DNA from: Hyphomonadaceae bacterium UBA1933
Lineage (GTDB): Bacteria > Pseudomonadota > Alphaproteobacteria > Caulobacterales > Aquidulcibacteraceae
Reading direction: 5' to 3'
DNA: 64,000 nt
Assembly (NCBI GenBank): GCA_002337085.1
Contig: DDFH01000004.1
Span: 62,001 to 126,000, forward strand
This document shows positions 28,266-35,959 of this stretch, piece after piece. The position numbers and the translations under genes are program-made. The notes beneath the pieces are model-generated. The model saw only the letters and a list, made by a program, of their open reading frames with translations. It ran no database searches and had not been told where the DNA came from. Within the stretch, counting starts at the first letter, position 1. Every line of letters starts with the position of its first letter.

Positions 28266-28285
28266 ATTTATTCCTATTGTTTCGA

Positions 28286-28969
28286 TTAATTGTCTGATTT
28301 GTGGTGGATGCGCGCGTATAGAGACGGCAATTTCAAAGTCTCAAGCGGTGCTGAACATTCATCAATAAGACCGGCGATAACTTGTGGGTCATTTTCATAA
28401 TAGCTTCCCCAATCTTCGGGGTTTTCGACCATATCAATGCTCGCCTTTGCTAAGGTTTCGGTTTTAAAATTAACGACCCGAAAAATACGACGCAAAGGGC
28501 GGGTTGCCGTGGCACAAGCAATTTTTTTATTTTGGCTTTTTAAATATGTCGCCATTGCCCGAAATAGGAAATATGCAACTCCACGCGCTTTGTCATTATC
28601 TGAAGAAACAAGATTACCAATTTCGACAATATCTTTACGTGATATAATATTTTCATGTGATAGATTGGCAAAATGTTTTTGAAGTGTGACCTCGACATCA
28701 TCGCCAAGATAGTTTTCAAGAAACAATCTTTCATCTTCGGCATAACGAAAACCAGAAGCGGCAAGAATTTCACCCTCCTTGTTACGCACACTCATAAGAA
28801 TTGGATAATGCGAGTGTAATTTCCCGCCAAAGGCACGGAAATAATTTATTTCTAAAAATTCTTCTACTTTTCTTCTTTCCGGATGGAAAAGATCACAAAT
28901 AGAAATCACGTGACCACAAAAGCCACTTTGTTCATTATTATCTATATTTTTTTCTGCAATATTACGCAT
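28286..28969 (-). CDS. T_hemolysin-family (thermostable hemolysin-like) protein, probable acyltransferase fold
   Basis: The product (227 aa) matches the PF12261 family in its blocks: HPERRKVEEFLEINYFRAFG, AASGFRYAEDERLFLENYL, the core IVEIGNLVSS followed by a GNAT-like RGVAYFLFRAMATYL, and the end WGSYYENDPQVIAG. It has no signal peptide or membrane helix. The family is named after a Vibrio hemolysin but its fold resembles N-acyltransferases, related to autoinducer synthases; its chemistry is unsettled. The ATG at 28969, with GGGAA upstream, is chosen; a TTG lies one codon earlier. First gene of the minus-strand cluster. A copy of the motif shared with the fecR promoter lies 34 bp upstream. 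Confidence 0.85.
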   Translation of the reverse strand: MRNIAEKNIDNNEQSGFCGHVISICDLFHPERRKVEEFLEINYFRAFGGKLHSHYPILMSVRNKEGEILAASGFRYAEDERLFLENYLGDDVEVTLQKHFANLSHENIISRKDIVEIGNLVSSDNDKARGVAYFLFRAMATYLKSQNKKIACATATRPLRRIFRVVNFKTETLAKASIDMVENPEDWGSYYENDPQVIAGLIDECSAPLETLKLPSLYARIHHKSDN

Positions 28970-29003
28970 CAATCAATTCCCGTTTTTCAAGGCCTTTGAT
29001 TGA

Positions 29004-29034
29004 ATGACACCACCGCAAAGATAATGTCGTAAAA
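29004..29034 (-). promoter_or_regulatory. ECF-type promoter-like motif, copy A, facing the T_hemolysin/ligase cluster
   Basis: On the minus strand TTTTACGACA is followed after 10 nt by GGTGGTGTCAT. The same two blocks, 9 nt apart, lie in front of fecR at 29650-29679. Size and spacing fit a -35/-10 pair of an ECF sigma factor, and the distance to the downstream start is similar in both cases. Alternatively the ACGACA/TGTCAT arms could be a dyad operator. Confidence 0.65.
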
Positions 29035-29100
29035 TTTAAATGCAGAATAATTTTATTTAGAGTATTTAATTGACAGAAACTAAATGTATTATTGTTCTTA

Positions 29101-29625
29101 ATGCCTCATACTGCGGATATATTATATCAAACCTATATTGAAAAACGTGAAAGTCTTTTACGGTTTTTTACTGCGCGTGCAAAAGGCAATAAAGAAACCG
29201 CCGAAGATATTGTTCAGGAAATATATTTAAAAATTACCCGCCTTGAGAATGATATAAAAATTGAAAACCCTTCGGCTTATCTTTTTAAAATTGGCAATAA
29301 TATATTTTTAAACCAAATCCGCAGCCAAACCCGCGATATGGCACGCAATAATGCCTTTATCGATGTTAATGAAATACGAATTGGCACTGAGCCAATTTCA
29401 CAATCCATGAATGCCGAAGAAGGTCTAAGTTTAAAAGAACAAATTCAAAAAGCGCAGGCGGCAATAAAAAACCTTCCGCCACGGGAACATGAAATTTTCT
29501 TGGCATGCCGCATGGAAGGGAAAACCCAAAAACAAGTGGCGGAGGATTTGGGAATCTCGAAAAGTAGTGTTGAAAAAAGCCTTGCAAAAACCTTGCGCCA
29601 CTTGATGCAAATACTTAACGAATAA
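29101..29625 (+). CDS. ECF sigma factor, FecI-like
   Basis: The product (174 aa) has sigma region 2 (about 10-75: ETAEDIVQEIYLKITRLEND, PSAYLFKIGNNIFLNQIRSQ) and region 4 (about 115-170: NLPPREHEIFLACRMEGKTQ, then VAEDLGISKSSVEKSLAK). This pattern and the following fecR and TonB receptor genes mark it as FecI-type. FecI-type factors respond to a ligand bound by an outer-membrane receptor through FecR. The ATG at 29101 is used; an in-frame TTG nine bases earlier is unlikely. It is divergent from the T_hemolysin cluster. A repeated two-block motif in front of both that cluster and fecR is its candidate target. Confidence 0.9.
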   Translation: MPHTADILYQTYIEKRESLLRFFTARAKGNKETAEDIVQEIYLKITRLENDIKIENPSAYLFKIGNNIFLNQIRSQTRDMARNNAFIDVNEIRIGTEPISQSMNAEEGLSLKEQIQKAQAAIKNLPPREHEIFLACRMEGKTQKQVAEDLGISKSSVEKSLAKTLRHLMQILNE

Positions 29626-29649
29626 ATAAATTAAAATATTTTCACATTT

Positions 29650-29679
29650 TTTTACGACACTTAATTTTGGTGGTGTCAT
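29650..29679 (+). promoter_or_regulatory. ECF-type promoter-like motif, copy B, in front of fecR
   Basis: TTTTACGACA (29650-29659), 9 nt, then GGTGGTGTCAT (29669-29679); 25 bp separate it from the fecR ATG. Both blocks match copy A at 29004-29034 exactly, the spacer differing by one base. It lies in the gap between the sigma gene and fecR. Confidence 0.65.
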
Positions 29680-29704
29680 ATAATCAGAAGGTAACGGTTT
29701 AATA

Positions 29705-30739
29705 ATGAAAATAGGTAAATTCGATAATCAAATTCTGGAGCGTGCGGCACAATATGTGGTTCGCATGAATTCCGATGATTTATCGGATGAAGAAATTTTT
29801 GAAATTACCGAATGGCTTGAACAAAGCCCAGATCATGCCGATGCCTATAATATTGCGGAGCAGGCCTGGGAAGTTTCTGGCACAAAAGCTGATAATATTG
29901 TTGAATTCAAACCAAAGCCACCAATTACCAACCCTGCGAATGACAATAATATTAAAATCCCATGGGCATCATTAATTGCCGCATGCCTTTTAATTGTTGT
30001 TAGCTTCCCATTATATAATTTTTATAGCTTTGGCACAGAAAACACCTATGCAACCCATCAAGGTGAGCGACTTGAGGTTACGTTAAAAGATGGAAGCCAT
30101 ATCCACCTTAATGAAAATACATTGCTAAAAACCAAGATTGGCGCCAAGGCCCGCAATATCACTTTGCAATCAGGTGAATTTGCAATTGATGTGGTTCATA
30201 ATGAAAAAGCACCAATGAAAATAATCGCTGCTAATAAAGCGATTTGGGATGTTGGCACAAAATTCAATGTTAAGCTTGAAGACAATGGCGTGATTGTAAG
30301 CGTGAAAGAGGGTAAAATCTCTTACTCTGATGCGAGTGCAAAAGACTATGACAAGAATAATATAATAAATGCCGGCTATCAGCTTAGGGTAAAGGCAGAT
30401 AATGCAATGGTTGCAAAAGCGAATATTGCCGCCGCATATGCCTGGGAAAGCCCTATTCCAAAAGATACCACACTTAAAACATCACAATTGGCAACCCCAA
30501 AAGAAAACAGTCCAATTGGCAAAACCCACCAATTCGTTTTTGATAATATAAGCCTTAAAATGGCCGCAAAACAAATTGCCAACACCTATGGCATTGAGGT
30601 TTCGGTTGCGCCAACAATTGCAAAACAACCTGTTTCAGCAATTGTAAAATCTGAAAATGCAGATGATGCATTAAATGAGGTTAGTAAATTAACACAAACC
30701 AGCGTAGAAAAGCATGATGGAAAATATTTGATAAAATAA
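29705..30739 (+). CDS. FecR-family anti-sigma/signal transducer
   Basis: The product (344 aa) has a cytoplasmic DUF4880-type domain (about 10-60: DDLSDEEIFEITEWLEQSPD), a single membrane helix (about 87-106), a periplasmic FecR domain (about 115-215: LEVTLKDGSHIHLNENTLLK, AIWDVGTKFNVKLEDN) and a C-terminal STN-like domain (about 270-344: FVFDNISLKMAAKQIANTYG). It binds the sigma factor inside the cell and the receptor's signalling domain outside. AGAAGG precedes the start by about 12 nt. Its TAA stop is followed in the same frame, one codon later, by the ATG of the TonB receptor. Confidence 0.92.
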   Translation: MKIGKFDNQILERAAQYVVRMNSDDLSDEEIFEITEWLEQSPDHADAYNIAEQAWEVSGTKADNIVEFKPKPPITNPANDNNIKIPWASLIAACLLIVVSFPLYNFYSFGTENTYATHQGERLEVTLKDGSHIHLNENTLLKTKIGAKARNITLQSGEFAIDVVHNEKAPMKIIAANKAIWDVGTKFNVKLEDNGVIVSVKEGKISYSDASAKDYDKNNIINAGYQLRVKADNAMVAKANIAAAYAWESPIPKDTTLKTSQLATPKENSPIGKTHQFVFDNISLKMAAKQIANTYGIEVSVAPTIAKQPVSAIVKSENADDALNEVSKLTQTSVEKHDGKYLIK

Positions 30740-30742
30740 TTC

Positions 30743-33001
30743 ATGCCGCATTTTTATATTGAAAACCAACCTGTTATAAATACGCTTGCCGAAATATCGC
30801 AAAAGACCGGCATTTCCATTGGCGGTGTTTCTCCGCATGAATGTTCGTCAGGCAATATTAGCCTAAAGGGAAATTATAATGCCGAAAGCGCGTTACAAGA
30901 GGCCTTAAAAGACACAAATTGCGATTTTCATAAACTTGACCATAGAACCTATGTCCTTTTTATAAAATCCGATAATATAAAACCGCAAAATGATAGTCAG
31001 GATGTTATTGTTGTTTTCGGGCAAAGGGCACAAAACCAATCGCAAATCGCAAACTCGATACAAGTTGTTTCGGGTAAAAATTTAAAAGATTATTCATCTG
31101 GCCTTGGTGATATTGCACGCCTTAATTCTGGATTTATGGTTACAAACCTTGGCTCTGGGCGTGATAAGATTTTGTTGCGCGGTCTTTCTGATGGGGTTTT
31201 AACTGGTTATGCAAAATCTATTTCAGGATTGTATTTTGGTAATTCACCAATCACCCTTAATGCACCGGACCCAGATTTATTATTAACGGATATAAAAGCC
31301 GTTGAAATCTTTAATGGCCCGCAAGGCGCATTATATGGCGAAGGTTCGGTTGCCGGTGTGGTTCGCATCGTCCCTAATCTTGCCCAAATTGGCGAAAACT
31401 ATTCAAAACTTAGTGTTGGATCAGGAATTACAATTGATGGCGGCACATCTGCCCGTTTTGAAGCATTAAATAACACTGGCTTCAAGGGGGATAAAGTCGC
31501 CCTAAGAAGTGTTTTATATTACGACTATCAGGCCGGTTTCATTGACGATATTGGCATCCACAAAAATAATATCAATAGTTCCAAACGCTTTGGTATTCGC
31601 AATAATTTTGCGATTATTCCTGATGAAAGCCTTAATATAAATATTGGCTTTACCATGCAAAATATTGATAATGGCAATTCACAATATTATGACCCCAATG
31701 TCGGCAAGTTTCGGCGCAACCTGCAAATCGCCGAAAAACACGATAATGATTTCTCTTTGGCAAGCATTGATATTGATAAGAAGCTTGGCTTTGGTACGTT
31801 TAAAATAAATGCCAACCATGTTCATCACGCACTTGATACAATATATGATGCCACAAATATCAAAAGCTTTATGCCAATCGCACCAAACCAAGGGATAAGC
31901 TATAAAGACGCGCAACTTATTGATTTAAGTAATATTGAGATTGATTTTATATCGCGTGATGAAGGCAAAATTCGCTATTTGGCGGGTGTATATCTTCAAA
32001 ACTCTGAAGAAATCTTAAAGCCACAACTTTATAATAATCAAGTCTATTGGCACGAACATCGGGTTCAAGACAGCAGCGACATCGCCGCAATTGGTCAAAT
32101 AAAATATATACCCAATACAAAACTGGATCTAAGCATTGCCTTTAGAAATTCACAAACAAAACAAAAAATAAAAAGTGAGGTTTATGGTAATGCCGCATAT
32201 GGCTTAAGTGATTTTTCACTTAACCAATCCAATTCATCACACCATTTATCATCACAATTTTCGGTGAATTATCACCCATTCAAAACAATTAATATCTATG
32301 CCCAATTTGGCGAAGGTTACCGCAATGGTGGCTATAATTCGGCATTTTTATTGCCGCCAGATAATAATGATACAAAATTTGATAGCGATGAATTAACCAA
32401 TAAAGAGTTTGGCATAAAATATAATGATGCGAAATCCTCACTAAGCGTCGCAAGATATGAATTGCAATGGGATAATGTGATTTCCAACCAGCTTCAGGAT
32501 AATGGTCTGCCAATTACAAAAAATATTGGTAATGCACTCATAGAAGGGGTTGAAATTTCTGGTAAAACCAAAATCAAAAATACCTATAACCTAAGCTTTT
32601 CCGCAGATTTAAATTCGTCAAAATTAATTGGAAAAGATAATAAAATCATTGATGCTGATTCAATGCCAAACATCCCAAATATTTCATATAATTTTGAAAT
32701 ATCGCGGAATTTTAAATGGTATATGTTTGATGCTTATTGGGCGGCAGATTATTTATACCGTGGCAAGTCACAGGCTAATTTTCATCTTAGCGATAATAAT
32801 TTCATGGGTGAATATTCATCGCTTGATATGCGCCTTGGGCTGATGAAGGATAAATATAAAATCCTCTTAAAAGGTGAGAACCTTTTAAACTCTTCAAAAA
32901 ACACCCTAAGCTTTGGCAATCCGTTTTATGGTGCAAATCAATATTTCATCACGCCACAACATCCAACAACCATTTCGCTTAGTATCTCAAAAGACTTTTA
33001 A
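30743..33001 (+). CDS. TonB-dependent receptor with N-terminal STN signalling domain, no visible signal peptide
   Basis: The product (752 aa) starts directly with an STN domain (about 3-75: FYIENQPVINTLAEISQKTG), then a plug (about 95-215: NSIQVVSGKNLKDYSSG, KILLRGLSDG, VEIFNGPQGALYGEGSVAG) and a barrel ending in TISLSISKDF. STN-bearing receptors of this kind signal through FecR, which fits the operon. Oddly, no signal peptide precedes the STN domain: the ATG comes 3 bp after the fecR stop and in the same frame, so there is no room for one. Readthrough, a lost signal peptide or a start inside fecR are options. The ligand is unknown; iron chelates or the product of the divergent cluster are candidates. 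Confidence 0.88.
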   Translation: MPHFYIENQPVINTLAEISQKTGISIGGVSPHECSSGNISLKGNYNAESALQEALKDTNCDFHKLDHRTYVLFIKSDNIKPQNDSQDVIVVFGQRAQNQSQIANSIQVVSGKNLKDYSSGLGDIARLNSGFMVTNLGSGRDKILLRGLSDGVLTGYAKSISGLYFGNSPITLNAPDPDLLLTDIKAVEIFNGPQGALYGEGSVAGVVRIVPNLAQIGENYSKLSVGSGITIDGGTSARFEALNNTGFKGDKVALRSVLYYDYQAGFIDDIGIHKNNINSSKRFGIRNNFAIIPDESLNINIGFTMQNIDNGNSQYYDPNVGKFRRNLQIAEKHDNDFSLASIDIDKKLGFGTFKINANHVHHALDTIYDATNIKSFMPIAPNQGISYKDAQLIDLSNIEIDFISRDEGKIRYLAGVYLQNSEEILKPQLYNNQVYWHEHRVQDSSDIAAIGQIKYIPNTKLDLSIAFRNSQTKQKIKSEVYGNAAYGLSDFSLNQSNSSHHLSSQFSVNYHPFKTINIYAQFGEGYRNGGYNSAFLLPPDNNDTKFDSDELTNKEFGIKYNDAKSSLSVARYELQWDNVISNQLQDNGLPITKNIGNALIEGVEISGKTKIKNTYNLSFSADLNSSKLIGKDNKIIDADSMPNIPNISYNFEISRNFKWYMFDAYWAADYLYRGKSQANFHLSDNNFMGEYSSLDMRLGLMKDKYKILLKGENLLNSSKNTLSFGNPFYGANQYFITPQHPTTISLSISKDF

Positions 33002-33004
33002 GCC

Positions 33005-34003
33005 CTAGCCCCAAAGATAAGCAATTGGTGGATAGACCATGCCGTCTTTATAGACCATGCCAAATTCCCTATCCTTTGCCAAAAGCATTGGCCCATCAAG
33101 ATCAACAAACCTTGCATTTTGCGCAATTAAATGGGCCGGTGCCATCGCAAGTGATGTTGCCGCCATACAGCCAACCATAATCCCAAGACCCGCTGATTTT
33201 GCGGCATCCACCAGTGCCAAAGCCTCGGTAAGGCCGCCAGTTTTGTCAAGTTTGATATTTATATATTGATAGCGCGGGGTAACATATTCCAATGACGAAC
33301 AATCAAGACAGGTTTCATCAGCACATAATGGAACTGGGCTTTTGAAGCCCAATAATTCTTTATCTGCACCAAATAATAGTGGCTGCTCGATAAGCATGAC
33401 ACCAAGTTCCGATAATTTATCTGTCATTGTGCGAAGTAATTCCATGTCCCAGCCACCATTGGCATCGACAATTAATTCAGCATCAGGGCGCGCAGCGCGA
33501 ATTGCACGCACCCGTTCAATATCGGTATCAGCCTCTATGCCACCCAATTTAATTTTAAAACGTGACCAGTCCTTTAGGCGCATTGCTTTTTGTGCCATAT
33601 ATTCGGGTGTTTCAATGCTTAGGGTAAATACGGTCGGCAGTGGTTTTGGTGGTGCAAGACCCGCAATTTCCCAAACCCTTTTACCCGCCTTTTTTGCCAT
33701 TAAATCCCATAATGCACAATCAAAAGCATTACGAATTGGGCCAGATGGCAATAACTTATTTAATTCGGCAATCGTCATGCCATTTGTAAAATGTGGCGCA
33801 AGGCTTTGGGCATATTCAACCGCCTTGTTTAACTCATCCTCATCATATTCATGGGGTTCAGATTCACCACGGCCAATAAAGCCACCCGATGATAATTCAA
33901 CCACCATCATCTGGCTGTGGGTAAAACAATGGCGGGAAATACGAAATGGCTCTTCTAGCAAATAGCGCTCAGCATAAGCTTTTACTTTGATTGAGCCTTC
34001 CAT
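33005..34003 (-). CDS. dgcA: N-acetyl-D-glutamate racemase / dipeptide epimerase, enolase superfamily (DgcA)
   Basis: The product (332 aa) has the muconate-lactonising subgroup layout: capping domain (1 to about 115), then a barrel with the KxK acid/base pair in RFKIKLGG, metal ligands Asp in VDANGGW, Glu in IEQPL and Asp in CADET, and the second catalytic Lys in NIKLDKTGG. Family members epimerise L-Ala-D/L-Glu dipeptides. Next to a DUF1611 gene (DgcN), the enzyme is known to racemise N-acetyl-D-glutamate to N-acetyl-L-glutamate. It is the last gene of the D-amino-acid set, 11 bp after the RpiR regulator. Its stop lies 3 bp from the stop of the convergent TonB receptor gene. Confidence 0.85.
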   Translation of the reverse strand: MEGSIKVKAYAERYLLEEPFRISRHCFTHSQMMVVELSSGGFIGRGESEPHEYDEDELNKAVEYAQSLAPHFTNGMTIAELNKLLPSGPIRNAFDCALWDLMAKKAGKRVWEIAGLAPPKPLPTVFTLSIETPEYMAQKAMRLKDWSRFKIKLGGIEADTDIERVRAIRAARPDAELIVDANGGWDMELLRTMTDKLSELGVMLIEQPLLFGADKELLGFKSPVPLCADETCLDCSSLEYVTPRYQYINIKLDKTGGLTEALALVDAAKSAGLGIMVGCMAATSLAMAPAHLIAQNARFVDLDGPMLLAKDREFGMVYKDGMVYPPIAYLWG

Positions 34004-34014
34004 ACTTTCTCCCT

Positions 34015-34890
34015 TTATTCGCCGCTTTTATTGCGCGGCGTGCGCACAAATCCCGTGAATTCTTCATAAAGCTGGCTAACATCTTCGAGGCGCTGTTCAA
34101 CATCACGACCACCGCTATGGCCAACAACGTCATTAACCAATAAATTGACCAAACCAACCATAGGAACCGCCGAATGCCAGAATAAATAACCATCAGCATC
34201 AGCGGTTAAAACATGTTTCGTATAATGCGCCGCCCAATCACATAATGTGTCGGTAATAATAATTAATGGCAAACCCGCCTGTTTTGCCTTTTTCGCCAAA
34301 GCCTGTGATTTTCTTGAATAGCGGCGGATATCGACGATTATTAAACAGCGGTCTTTGGGATCTTCAAGCAATATATCAACATAATTGCCCGATGCCCCTT
34401 CAACCAATTCAACACCAGGGCGAACGTATTGCAATTGATGGGCAAGCAAGGTTGCAATACCGCGTTCAGTTTGAAAGCCTATGATTTGCACGCGTTTACT
34501 TGCCGCAATTTGGGCGATTGCATCACGCCAGACCGCATTTTGCGAACGTTCATAAACACTTACAAGTAATTCAATTTCGCGTTCAAGGGTTTTGCGGCGT
34601 TTGTCACTATCGGTAAAACCTTTGAGAAATTCCTGAAAGTCATCACCCGCAAGCCACGGTAAATTTGCCGAGCCGCGCAAATGTTCTTTTAAATCACGAA
34701 AATGCCTGAAACCGAGCATCCGACAAAAACGACCAACCGTAACCGAACTTACGTCAAGGCGTGCCGCAATGGAGGTTGCGGTTTCAAATGGTATCATTTC
34801 GCGATTATTAAGCAGGAATAAGGCTATCTGCCGCTCAGAATGCGTATATTCGTCTAATTCTTCTTCTAATCGCTTTAATAAATCAACCAT
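34015..34890 (-). CDS. MurR/RpiR-family regulator with SIS domain
   Basis: The product (291 aa) has an N-terminal helix-turn-helix of the RpiR type (about 1-80: ERQIALFLLNNREMIPFETA, LDVSSVTVGRFCRMLGFRHF) and a C-terminal SIS domain (about 120-260: RVQIIGFQTERGIATLLAHQ, CLIIVDIRRYSRKSQALAKK). Such regulators sense sugar phosphates or cell-wall-derived ligands. It sits between DgcN and DgcA genes in one direction and probably controls D-glutamate use, responding to D-Glu or an N-acetylated form (inferred). The gap to dgcA is 11 bp. Confidence 0.88.
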   Translation of the reverse strand: MVDLLKRLEEELDEYTHSERQIALFLLNNREMIPFETATSIAARLDVSSVTVGRFCRMLGFRHFRDLKEHLRGSANLPWLAGDDFQEFLKGFTDSDKRRKTLEREIELLVSVYERSQNAVWRDAIAQIAASKRVQIIGFQTERGIATLLAHQLQYVRPGVELVEGASGNYVDILLEDPKDRCLIIVDIRRYSRKSQALAKKAKQAGLPLIIITDTLCDWAAHYTKHVLTADADGYLFWHSAVPMVGLVNLLVNDVVGHSGGRDVEQRLEDVSQLYEEFTGFVRTPRNKSGE

Positions 34891-34925
34891 ATCTTATTCT
34901 CACATAAAAGAAATATATGATTAAT

Positions 34926-35930
34926 TTACATATATTTTTCGAGATAGTCCACAATCGCACCCGCACCAAAACGTAATGGGTCACAGGACGGAAGCCCAAG
35001 TTCATCTTCGGCACGTTTTAAGGCATCGCGCGCGCTATTTTCATCTAGTAATGACGTATTTAAACTTATGCCAACGCCACGCGCCGCAGGGTTGGTAAGA
35101 CGTGCCGCATTAACATGCACTGATAAGGCATCACTTAATGATGGGCATGCATAGTCACCCTCATAACCCACCAATTCTTTGCGTCCAGCCTCATGGCAAA
35201 CCACAATCGCATCCGGTTGCGAACCATGAACCAACCCCAAAGTAACGCCAGCATAGGCAGGATGCAGCAATGCACCCTGCCCTTCGATTACGTGCCAATG
35301 ATCATCACTTGCTGCCGGCGACAGCCACTCTGCTGCACCGGAGATAAAGTCCGCGACCACTGAATCGATTGCTATACCCCGTCCCGTTATCATAATACCG
35401 GTTTGTCCCGTTGGGCAGAATGTGGCGTTCACACCACGTGCAGTCATTTCTTTTTCAATACTTAAGGCCGTATATTTTTTACCGACTGCACAATCAGTCC
35501 CGACAGTAAGCAGGCGTTTTCCGCTTCGTTTAACGCCTGTACCCGGGCTGAATTTAATATTAGGGCGCCGCAAATCATAAAGTGTGACGCCGCTTGTTTT
35601 TGCGGTTTCCGCAATTTCTTTATTATCGGCAAGACGCTCATGCAGGCCAGCCGCAACATTTAATCCAGCTTTTAATGCCGCAATAATATGGGAAACCCAT
35701 TTGTCGGCAATAAAACCACCATCATTGGCAATACCAATCACCATGGTTTTTATACCCTTTGCCACAGCCTCTTCAAAGCCAAGGTCTGGCAAACCCAAAT
35801 CAACGCCGCAACCATCAAGGCGATATTGACCCGCACAATCTTTTGCGCGCCATTCAGCAAGCCCTGATGCAGTCTTCGCCCAGCTTATATCAGGTGCATC
35901 ACCTAGAAATAAAATATATGGTGCTTCCAT
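34926..35930 (-). CDS. dgcN: DUF1611 family protein, D-glutamate N-acetyltransferase DgcN
   Basis: The product (334 aa) belongs to the DUF1611 family: an N-terminal Rossmann-like half (about 1-130) and a C-terminal P-loop-like half with LLTVGTDCAVGKKYTALSIE, FCPTGQTGIMITGRG and VIEGQGALLHPAYAG. In a described bacterial D-glutamate pathway DgcN acetylates D-glutamate and DgcA then racemises the product; both genes are here with a regulator between. The ATG at 35930, behind a GGGGGG run, is chosen over an in-frame TTG at 35942. It follows the D-aminoacylase gene by 29 bp. Confidence 0.85.
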   Translation of the reverse strand: MEAPYILFLGDAPDISWAKTASGLAEWRAKDCAGQYRLDGCGVDLGLPDLGFEEAVAKGIKTMVIGIANDGGFIADKWVSHIIAALKAGLNVAAGLHERLADNKEIAETAKTSGVTLYDLRRPNIKFSPGTGVKRSGKRLLTVGTDCAVGKKYTALSIEKEMTARGVNATFCPTGQTGIMITGRGIAIDSVVADFISGAAEWLSPAASDDHWHVIEGQGALLHPAYAGVTLGLVHGSQPDAIVVCHEAGRKELVGYEGDYACPSLSDALSVHVNAARLTNPAARGVGISLNTSLLDENSARDALKRAEDELGLPSCDPLRFGAGAIVDYLEKYM

Positions 35931-35959
35931 AAAACCCCCCAACCAGTATTATATTTAAA

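Noticed and set aside
28286..28969. Thermostable hemolysin as an actual secreted toxin
   Set aside because: It has no signal peptide or pore-forming segment, and the operon context and fold point to an enzyme; the family name is historical.
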